5,428 nucleotides of DNA from Desulfobacterales bacterium (GTDB lineage: Bacteria > Desulfobacterota > Syntrophobacteria > B119-G9). The notes beneath the pieces were generated by a model. The model was not told the DNA's origin. It worked only from the letters and a program-made list of their open reading frames with translations, and searched no databases. Shown here piece after piece: positions 1 to 5,428 of the stretch. How positions within the stretch are numbered: position 1 is the first letter of the stretch; the number at the start of each line of letters is the position of its first letter. Made by a program: the position numbers and the translations under genes. The stretch spans positions 1-5,428 of the forward strand of contig JALXAI010000337.1 of NCBI GenBank assembly GCA_026992215.1, in the 5' to 3' direction.

Positions 1-279
1 GGAAGAAAATATTCGCAGGCTGGTTCACGGACCCATCGAAGTGTCGGTAAACGTAAGACCTGCACGGTCGTTTGAGTTCGCGTGTTAAACTGCGTCGCTA
101 ACCGTGTAATATTTCCACGAGCCCTGCTTCAGACTCCGGTACCATGGTTCAGAGACTGCATGACAGAGAAAAAAGAGCACGTTTCGGGGGACGGGCTGCT
201 GGTCGTGTCTACAGGAATAATTAGACCTGAATCCGCTTAAAATGAATTCCCGGACAGCTTCAAGTATCGTTACAATAAT
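1..279. other. Upstream stretch without a supportable gene
   Basis: I see no gene here. One + strand frame is open from the window edge to a TAA at 86-88 and could be the last 28 codons of an upstream gene. However, two minus-strand frames are equally open over the same bases, so this carries little weight. From 89 to 279 all frames are broken by stops within short distances. I found no tRNA-like cloverleaf, no GC-rich hairpin followed by a T run, and no repeat array. The stretch most likely separates an upstream transcription unit from the promoter that begins at 280. Confidence 0.4.
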
Positions 280-308
280 TTGACAACCTGAATGCTGGCT
301 GATATCTT
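280..308 (+). promoter_or_regulatory. Predicted sigma70-type promoter with extended -10
   Basis: A perfect -35 hexamer TTGACA (280-285) is followed by a 17-base spacer and a -10 hexamer TATCTT (303-308, four of six consensus positions). A TG at 300-301 sits one base before the hexamer, as in extended -10 promoters. Transcription would begin near 315, giving a leader of about 275 bases before the kinase gene at 591. The motif overlaps the nominal start of the small frame at 292, so that start would not be on the transcript. This is seen in the sequence only; promoter activity is inferred. Confidence 0.5.
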
Positions 309-591
309 TAAAACAAATGGGGTTTCATGCAGTTGGGGCAACAGTGAATACATTGGGGTTTACCCGGAATGCAGAAAAACAACGACAGGTCGGACGATAA
401 TTTGCAAGTTCCCAACAGATCAACCCTCCCCGGAAGGATCGAAGTTATACAAGTTTCATTCTGTATGGCCTTCAAGTTGGCCTACTACACTTTTGGATGC
501 GTTTCCCGATAGTATCGCGGAAGGCGTACGACACAATGAAGATACAATCCTCCGGGCCAGATTTTTTTTGAGGCTAGCAAAGGCACTGTGA
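292..591 (+). CDS. Doubtful small hypothetical ORF (99 codons)
   Basis: This is an open frame of 99 codons that I do not recognise. In its favour, no gene lies on the opposite strand, and its TGA stop (589-591) overlaps the ATG of the kinase gene (591-593) as TGATG, an arrangement typical of translational coupling. Against it, there is no Shine-Dalgarno sequence before 292, a TGA stop immediately precedes the ATG, the start lies inside the predicted promoter, and the product is rich in Trp and Cys with no visible domain, signal peptide or membrane segment. Third-position base use is mixed and does not decide the matter. It may simply be an untranslated leader that happens to be open, or a shorter peptide starting further in. 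Confidence 0.2.
   Translation: MLADIFKTNGVSCSWGNSEYIGVYPECRKTTTGRTIICKFPTDQPSPEGSKLYKFHSVWPSSWPTTLLDAFPDSIAEGVRHNEDTILRARFFLRLAKAL
578..583 (+). promoter_or_regulatory. Weak ribosome binding site deciding the kinase start
   Basis: CAAAGG at 578-583 is the only purine-rich element near the kinase start. It lies 7 bases before ATG 591 but only 4 bases before the in-frame GTG 588, so ATG 591 is the better start. A GAGG at 570-573 is too far upstream (17 bases before the ATG) to be the main site. The weak match suggests modest initiation, or help from translation arriving from upstream. Confidence 0.4.
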
Positions 592-2825
592 TGGATCGAC
601 TCGATATCCTTGAGTTGAAAATAAGGAAGTTGCGAGAGGCCGAGCAATACCAGGCTCGCGGGTTACACGAAAAAGCAACCGAGGTTTTCAGGAGCTTGCT
701 GAATATAAAACCTCAGCTGGATGGAGAGGATATAAAAACGAGGCTTTACCAGCAAGCCGAATTTTACGAGGCCAGGGGACGAGTAAAAGAAGCCCTTGAA
801 ATATACGAGCGTCTTCAGTCACTGGAAAAGCCCGAAGGTGAAGATGAAGACGAGTTCAATCCTTACGATGATATTTTTTCCAGAGAAATACTCAATAGCG
901 GCATAAACTACGAAAAGCAGGGCAACTATGAAGCCGCATTGAGACAATTCAGAAAAGTGCTCAAAAACAAGGAGCTTTACTTCAAAGCTCTTTTGCACAT
1001 GGCCAAATGTTACAAGGAAATGGGAAACCTTGTACAGGCTCGCAAAGCACTGCTCCAGGGCATTTCTCACCCCGAATTCCCTGAAGACGAACGTCTCGGG
1101 TATCTGGCCCTTAAAGCCCAGGTTGATGCAGCCCTCGGCTTTGATTTTGATGATTCAGCCCGGGAAGAAAAAACGGAAACAGGTGTAGAAAAAGGGGCGG
1201 CAAACAGGGAAAAAACTGATCTTCAAGAAGAAAAAACTACCCCAAAGGCCGAGAGAGCTCCCGAAGATCTTCCCCATCAGGAAAAGGAATATCCTGACTC
1301 GGAGATGGCAATTACCCAGTCCATCAAAGGGGAAGCCGAGTTCGTGGAGAGACGGAACGCCATAAGGGCTCCCATGGCGACTGAAGTTCAGTACTCCCTG
1401 GACAATAAAACATGGTATCCAGCCCAGTCCAGAAATATCAGCGCCAGCGGAATTTACATCGAACTTCCCGAACAGGGTTCCGCCAAGCACAAGCTCCTGG
1501 TCGGAGACGGGATACTTTTGAAATTTAAACTGCCCGATTCAAACTATAAAGAAGATATCGAAACCTTCGGTGAGATTACGAGACTGGAAAGCCTCTACAA
1601 TGACAAGGGAGTGGGTATAGGGGTAAGGTTCTTGACCATCCGTGCCGACCACAAGCATGCCCTCACTGAATTTGTAGAAAAGGTTTTACAAGACAAGGAC
1701 ATTACTAACGAAATACAGATAACATCGTCGGAAAAGGCCAAGAAAAAGAAATATTCCCTGGAACAACCCGAAATCCTTCAGGCCATTCTCAAGAAATTAA
1801 GAAGGCTCGAAGAGGAAAAAGAAGACACCAGTCAGCACAAGATTACATTCAAGTGCGAATGCGGCCAGGCATTTAGAGCCCCGGCAAGCTGGGCAGGCCG
1901 GCAGGTAACCTGCACGAAATGCGGTAAAACAATCCAGGTGCCCGTGAAAACCCCGAGCCAGCTTTCTCCCGATAACCTGATAGGACAGGTAATAGGAGGC
2001 TGCAGGATTGAGAAAAAAATCGGCAAAGGTGGCATGGCCACGGTTTTTAAGGCCCACCACCTGAGCTTCGATATGCCCATGGCCGTGAAAATCCTCCATC
2101 CGCACCTGGCCGAATCCAATCCTAACATGGTGGAACGCTTTCTACGAGAAGCACGAGCAGCGGTAAGGCTGAGACATCCCAACATCATTAACGTGATGAA
2201 TGTCGGTGAAGAAAAGGGCATCTATTACATCGTTATGTCATACGTGGAAGGCGGCAGCCTCGCAATGATGATCAAAGAAAGCGGAAAGATTCCTCCCAAA
2301 AGAACCTTTGAAATTGCCCTCGAAGTATCCAGGGCACTCCAGGTCGCGGAGGAACACGGTATAGTGCACAGGGATATAAAACCGGAAAATATTCTTATCG
2401 ATACCAGGGGAAACGTCCTGCTGGCCGACCTTGGAGTGGCAAAGATGCTTGACACCCCCGAGGAACTCTCGATAACCAGGACGGGGATAGTTATCGGTAC
2501 AGCCTACTACGTATCCCCCGAACAGATAAGATACGCGAAAGATATCGATATCAGATCAGATATCTATTCTCTTGGCGCTACGATGTATTATATGCTCACC
2601 AAAGTACACCCCTTCGAAGGAAGAACCCCCTTCGAGGTCATGCAGAAACACCTAACGTCTCCGCTTACACCTCTGCAGGAACATGATCCCTCGATACCAG
2701 ACATCGCCTGGAAAGTTATAGAGAAAATGATGAAGAAAAAGCGCGAGGAAAGGTATCAAAACAGCTGGGAGCTGGAAGCTGCTCTTAAGGGTGCTCTTGA
2801 AAAACTCGAGAATGAAAAGGAGTAA
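591..2825 (+). CDS. TPR-PilZ-zinc ribbon Ser/Thr protein kinase
   Basis: The product is a soluble 744-residue Hanks-type Ser/Thr kinase with a long regulatory N-terminus; residues are numbered from ATG 591. Four TPR-like helical pairs (about 17-42, 53-79, 102-129, 132-164) probably dock partner proteins. A Glu/Lys-rich linker (about 185-248) follows. A PilZ domain (about 252-367) has RxxxR (R255, R259) and NxSxxG (N282, S284, G287), the family's c-di-GMP-binding motifs. A short basic/acidic helix leads to a zinc ribbon with Cys 422, 424, 441 and 444. The kinase domain (about 470-735) is complete: glycine loop GKGGMATV (478-485), Lys500, Glu520, HRDIKPEN (Asp595, Lys597, Asn600), DLG in place of DFG (Asp613), a Thr-containing activation segment and SPE (642-644) for APE. 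It is therefore predicted to be active. There is no signal peptide, membrane helix or PASTA repeat, so it should be cytoplasmic. It probably phosphorylates proteins in response to c-di-GMP; the substrate is unknown. An in-frame GTG at 588 is the alternative start. Confidence 0.93.
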   Translation: MDRLDILELKIRKLREAEQYQARGLHEKATEVFRSLLNIKPQLDGEDIKTRLYQQAEFYEARGRVKEALEIYERLQSLEKPEGEDEDEFNPYDDIFSREILNSGINYEKQGNYEAALRQFRKVLKNKELYFKALLHMAKCYKEMGNLVQARKALLQGISHPEFPEDERLGYLALKAQVDAALGFDFDDSAREEKTETGVEKGAANREKTDLQEEKTTPKAERAPEDLPHQEKEYPDSEMAITQSIKGEAEFVERRNAIRAPMATEVQYSLDNKTWYPAQSRNISASGIYIELPEQGSAKHKLLVGDGILLKFKLPDSNYKEDIETFGEITRLESLYNDKGVGIGVRFLTIRADHKHALTEFVEKVLQDKDITNEIQITSSEKAKKKKYSLEQPEILQAILKKLRRLEEEKEDTSQHKITFKCECGQAFRAPASWAGRQVTCTKCGKTIQVPVKTPSQLSPDNLIGQVIGGCRIEKKIGKGGMATVFKAHHLSFDMPMAVKILHPHLAESNPNMVERFLREARAAVRLRHPNIINVMNVGEEKGIYYIVMSYVEGGSLAMMIKESGKIPPKRTFEIALEVSRALQVAEEHGIVHRDIKPENILIDTRGNVLLADLGVAKMLDTPEELSITRTGIVIGTAYYVSPEQIRYAKDIDIRSDIYSLGATMYYMLTKVHPFEGRTPFEVMQKHLTSPLTPLQEHDPSIPDIAWKVIEKMMKKKREERYQNSWELEAALKGALEKLENEKE

Positions 2826-3049
2826 TTCCCCGCTCAGGCAGCCTCCTAACCGTGTGAAAGAAGCTTACCGCCCTTTTTGCTCTTCTCGTATTGTACGTGT
2901 TGAGTAGCCTTTCGAGTTCAAGTTTCAGCACATAACATATGATCATTCCGGCATCCGCGGGTACTCGACGTGCTCGTAAATGAAGGATAGCATTTTTTTA
3001 CGTCCTCGCCTTAATTTTATGTTACCCTATGAAAGAATTCCTGGTTAAA
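2826..3049. other. Intergenic gap between kinase and SagB-like gene
   Basis: No gene is supportable here; the longest ATG-started frames wholly inside the gap have about 22 codons or fewer and lack a ribosome binding site. I see no convincing intrinsic terminator after the kinase stop: the AGGCAGCCT near 2836 has a one-base loop and no T run. A -10-like TATGAT (2938-2943) and a TATGTT (3018-3023) occur, but neither has a recognisable -35 at proper spacing, so the promoter of the next gene is not identified. The gap size and the strong downstream ribosome site suggest the next gene may have its own transcript. Confidence 0.4.
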
Positions 3050-3070
3050 TTTAAAACGCCCGGTTTTAAA
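3050..3070 (+). repeat. 8-bp inverted repeat abutting the ribosome site
   Basis: TTTAAAAC (3050-3057) and GTTTTAAA (3063-3070) are perfect inverted repeats separated by GCCCG. In RNA they form an AT-rich stem-loop whose base touches the Shine-Dalgarno sequence starting at 3071. It could be a mild translational control hairpin, a 5' stabiliser, or as DNA an operator for a dimeric repressor. Chance is possible in an AT-rich spot, and no T run follows, so it is not an intrinsic terminator. Confidence 0.45.
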
Positions 3071-3077
3071 AGGAGGG
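3071..3077 (+). promoter_or_regulatory. Strong Shine-Dalgarno for the SagB-like gene
   Basis: AGGAGGG lies 7 bases before ATG 3084, a near-ideal ribosome binding site. It fixes that start and argues against the overlapping frame beginning at 3029. It is much stronger than the site before the kinase gene. Confidence 0.85.
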
Positions 3078-3083
3078 AGAAGA

Positions 3084-3818
3084 ATGGAGAATTATCACAG
3101 GGGACTGGGATTCAGGTATTTGCTCGATACGAAATATCACCGAGACAAACCGGTAAAAGACGACCTCGGATTTCTGCCGCCTCCGCCGGCAGAAAAAAGC
3201 TATTTCAATGCCCCGAGATTTCCTTTACCCGAGCCGAAGCTTGACCTGGGGCACAACCTGTGGGAATGTTTAAGGAAGAGACGATCCATCAGAAAATACA
3301 GCAATCAACCGATAACCGTAACCGATCTCTCAAATCTCGTATGGGCAACCCAGGGAGTTACCGAAAAAATCGGAAGACATTTACTAAGAACCGCACCCTC
3401 GGCAGGGGCCTTATACCCTTTTGAAACATACCTTTACATAAATAACGTGGAAGGACTTGAAAAGGGATTCTACCATTTGCACGTTGCAAGCTTCAGCCTT
3501 GAGCAGTTGAAAACCGGTGAATTCTCACGGGAACTGACCGCGGCAGCTCTGGGGCAGACGATGGTCGGAAGGGCAGCTGTGGTTTTCCTCTGGAGTGCCG
3601 TACCTTTGCGTTGCATGGCCAAGTACCGAAACAGGGGAATCCGGTATATTTTCCTGGACCTGGGCCACGTGTGCCAGAACCTGCAGCTTGCGGCAACCGC
3701 CATGGGCATGGGGTCATGCCCGATTGGCGCATTTTTTGACGATGAGTTAAACAACCTCCTGGAACTTGACGGGGTTGACGAAACAATAGTTTACATGAAC
3801 CCCGTGGGAAAACTATGA
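3084..3818 (+). CDS. SagB-type nitroreductase-family FMN oxidoreductase
   Basis: This 244-residue protein belongs to the nitroreductase flavoprotein family, SagB-type dehydrogenase branch. Visible marks are the N-terminal lead-in with a YHRDKP segment and a proline-rich stretch (about 12-51), RRSIRKY (66-72) that normally contacts the FMN phosphate, TAPSAGALYP (103-112), the helix RYIFLDLGHVCQNL (187-200), and GMGSCPIGAF (208-217) near the C-terminus. Length is normal for the stand-alone form. The founding SagB oxidises azolines to azoles in peptide toxins together with a YcaO cyclodehydratase. No YcaO, precursor peptide or transporter is visible in this window, so the substrate is unknown, and many stand-alone homologues have no assigned reaction. 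No signal peptide or membrane segment is seen, so it is probably a cytoplasmic homodimer with FMN. Its stop overlaps the end of the convergent CoA ligase gene. Confidence 0.88.
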   Translation: MENYHRGLGFRYLLDTKYHRDKPVKDDLGFLPPPPAEKSYFNAPRFPLPEPKLDLGHNLWECLRKRRSIRKYSNQPITVTDLSNLVWATQGVTEKIGRHLLRTAPSAGALYPFETYLYINNVEGLEKGFYHLHVASFSLEQLKTGEFSRELTAAALGQTMVGRAAVVFLWSAVPLRCMAKYRNRGIRYIFLDLGHVCQNLQLAATAMGMGSCPIGAFFDDELNNLLELDGVDETIVYMNPVGKL

Positions 3819-5428
3819 AACCTCCCCCCAGACCATTCGACAATCGACTACGGTGGCGCCTTTTTGATGACCGGTAGCAATTATTACCGGATTAAGATCA
3901 ACTTCCGCTATCATGTTTAAATCACATGCCAGGTAAGATAGCCTTACCATCAGGTCCGCGCAGGCTTCTATATCCGCTTCTTCCCCGGTCCTGTACCCAC
4001 CGAGCACCTTCGCCGCCTTAGTCTCGTTTATCATTTGAAGCGCTACCCCGGGAGAAAGTGGAGCAATTCGTCTTGACAAATCCTCAAACAATTCAACAAA
4101 AATTCCACCCAAACCAAACATTATAACGGGACCAAAATTATCATCTCGGTTCATTCCCACGAAAACTTCAACTCCCGCGGATACCTGTTTTTGTAGCAAT
4201 ACTTTCTTACCAAGTCTTGCCTGGATACCTGTCAGCACCTCCAAAAGGCTGCTCCTGTTTTCTATGTTTAAAACAACTCCCCCTTCGTCACTCTTGTGAA
4301 TAATTTCGGGATTGGCAGTTTTGAGAACCACCGGGTAACCGAACTCATCTGCGGCCGCCAGAATTTCTTCCTCCTTTTCCCCTACAAGCCAGGGGACCAC
4401 CTTAATCCCGTAACAGGCGAGGAGCCGGTAAGAAAGATCAACGGGTAACTGTACCCCTTTCTTACCCGGCAAATGATCTTCAATAAGTTCCGCTACCCTC
4501 GGAGTAGCCATGCCTGATTTAAAATCGGCTACAAAGGACTGTACCTCACGGTTCTCAAACTCGTACAGCGTATCAAGGGCTCTTATAGCCTCCCATGGAT
4601 CGTTGAAAATAGGAACACCACACAATTGCCTGTTAATTTTCATCTCCCTGTTGCTGGTGAACAAACAAAACGCCACGGCCTTGTCGTGTTTGGACATAAG
4701 CGGTGCGATCTTGCTTGCAAGCTGCCTCGATTTCTCTGCTTCAAAAGGCCCCTGATAATTGTGAATAAAACATGCACCGTCAACATCTTTCCTCTCCAGA
4801 GTCATATCAATAATAATCTCGTAGAGATCAAGATCGAACAGGTCTCCAAGGTCAAGAGGGTTCTGGGGCTTGATTACTCCGGCCCTGGAACGTTCTTCGA
4901 CCAACCTGATTATACTTTCGGGAAACTCCACGAGATCAAACCCGTAATGGGAAGCAGCGTCAGCAGCCACAACGGCATGTCCCCCCGATCTTGAAATAAT
5001 GGCGAGCCTTCTACCACGCATGGGACTCAGTTGGAAGGCCTTTATCAGCTCAACAGACTCGTTGATGTTCTCGGCTTTCACTATACCCACCTGCTTAAAA
5101 GCCGCATCTACCGTTTTCTTGTCAGAACTAAGCGAAGCAGAGTGAGACCTTGCGATTCTCGAGCTTGCCTCGCAGTAATTCGACTTATAAATGATCACCG
5201 GTTTCCCGCACTCCGAGGCAAGCTTCATCAGCTTCCTTCCATCGGCAATGCCTTCCAGGTAGATGAAGATGGTCTCCGTGCTTTCATCATCCTTCAAAAA
5301 GTCAAGGAGATCATTCTCGTTGATGTTTAACTTATTCCCCATGCTTACGAACTTGCTGAATCCTATGTTCTCGAAGGCCAGGGCGTTTAACATGCATGCA
5401 CCAATTCCTCCGCTCTGAGCCAGGATTG
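3813..5428 (-). CDS. ADP-forming acyl-CoA synthetase (fused alpha-beta), 5' end outside window
   Basis: This is the NDP-forming acetate/acyl-CoA ligase family: acyl-CoA + ADP + Pi gives acid + CoA + ATP, or the reverse. The frame stays open to the window edge. Codons upstream of the internal Met at 5393 encode AQSGGIGA, a conserved family motif, so that Met is not the start. About 537 residues are visible; roughly 160, carrying the CoA-binding Rossmann domain, are missing, judging from the usual ~700. Counting from Met 5393, GFSKFVSMGNK (11-21) follows. SHSASL (83-88, His codon at 5142-5144) corresponds to SHTGxL with the phosphorylated His. SRSGGHAVVAADA (134-146) and NPLDLGD (178-184) are alpha-part marks. 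The ATP-grasp domain (about 316-520) has HKSDEGGV (366-373), FGPVIMFGLGGIFVE (420-434) and EVDLNPV (497-503). No acetyltransferase domain follows at the C-terminus. It probably yields ATP from acyl-CoA in fermentative metabolism; which acyl group is unknown. Confidence 0.93.
   Translation of the reverse strand, partial: ILAQSGGIGACMLNALAFENIGFSKFVSMGNKLNINENDLLDFLKDDESTETIFIYLEGIADGRKLMKLASECGKPVIIYKSNYCEASSRIARSHSASLSSDKKTVDAAFKQVGIVKAENINESVELIKAFQLSPMRGRRLAIISRSGGHAVVAADAASHYGFDLVEFPESIIRLVEERSRAGVIKPQNPLDLGDLFDLDLYEIIIDMTLERKDVDGACFIHNYQGPFEAEKSRQLASKIAPLMSKHDKAVAFCLFTSNREMKINRQLCGVPIFNDPWEAIRALDTLYEFENREVQSFVADFKSGMATPRVAELIEDHLPGKKGVQLPVDLSYRLLACYGIKVVPWLVGEKEEEILAAADEFGYPVVLKTANPEIIHKSDEGGVVLNIENRSSLLEVLTGIQARLGKKVLLQKQVSAGVEVFVGMNRDDNFGPVIMFGLGGIFVELFEDLSRRIAPLSPGVALQMINETKAAKVLGGYRTGEEADIEACADLMVRLSYLACDLNMIAEVDLNPVIIATGHQKGATVVDCRMVWGEVS

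Noticed and set aside
2..88. Possible C-terminal 28 codons of an upstream + strand gene ending in TAA
   Set aside because: Two minus-strand frames are equally open over the same bases and the peptide carries no recognisable motif; the window is too short here to decide.
116..207. Long-range pairing CACGAGCCC with GGGCT...TCGTG
   Set aside because: The stem is interrupted by a 5-base bulge and the arms are nearly 70 bases apart; easily chance.
2543..2567. Three GATATC copies close together, partly palindromic
   Set aside because: They are explained by codons for a conserved Asp/Ile-rich kinase segment before YSLG.
2815..2822. AAAAGGAG, Shine-Dalgarno-like, at the end of the kinase gene
   Set aside because: No start codon follows at usable spacing; these are Glu/Lys codons.
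99..2856. 10-mer CTAACCGTGT found near 99 and near 2847
   Set aside because: It is a single short match with dissimilar flanks; not evidence of a repeat family or attachment site.
3029..3244. 71-codon + strand frame overlapping the start of the SagB-like gene
   Set aside because: It has no ribosome site, runs in another frame through a clear family protein, and its product resembles nothing.
4510..5330. Several + strand frames of 81-122 codons
   Set aside because: They are antisense to the well-supported CoA ligase gene and have no domain content.

Overview
The window holds two complete protein genes and one truncated gene, plus an upstream stretch of about 590 bases with little clear coding content. 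Nothing in it is diagnostic of a species. A Hanks-type kinase carrying TPR, PilZ and zinc-ribbon parts, a SagB-type nitroreductase-family protein and a fused ADP-forming acyl-CoA synthetase together suggest an anaerobic or syntrophic bacterium. Desulfobacterota or a related phylum would fit, but this is inference from gene content and moderate base composition only.

Layout. Bases 1-279 have no gene I can support. A good sigma70-type promoter lies at 280-308. It is followed by a leader of about 275 bases that contains one open frame of doubtful reality (292-591). The main gene (591-2825, + strand) encodes a 744-residue soluble multidomain protein: TPR-like repeats, a charged linker, a PilZ domain with both c-di-GMP motifs, a CxC...CxxC zinc ribbon, and a complete Ser/Thr kinase domain at the C-terminus. 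A 258-base gap follows. At its 3' end an 8-bp inverted repeat abuts a strong Shine-Dalgarno sequence. Next is a 244-residue SagB-type nitroreductase-family gene (3084-3818, + strand). Convergent with it, and overlapping it by 6 bases, is an ADP-forming acyl-CoA synthetase gene (3813 to beyond 5428, - strand). Its 5' part, encoding the CoA-binding domain, is outside the window.

How they fit together. The kinase looks like a signalling hub: it could couple c-di-GMP sensing (PilZ) and protein docking (TPR) to protein phosphorylation. The SagB-like flavoprotein and the CoA ligase look metabolic. They are convergent, so they are not an operon, and I see no sequence evidence linking either to the kinase. 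The most interesting object is the TPR-PilZ-zinc ribbon-kinase fusion.
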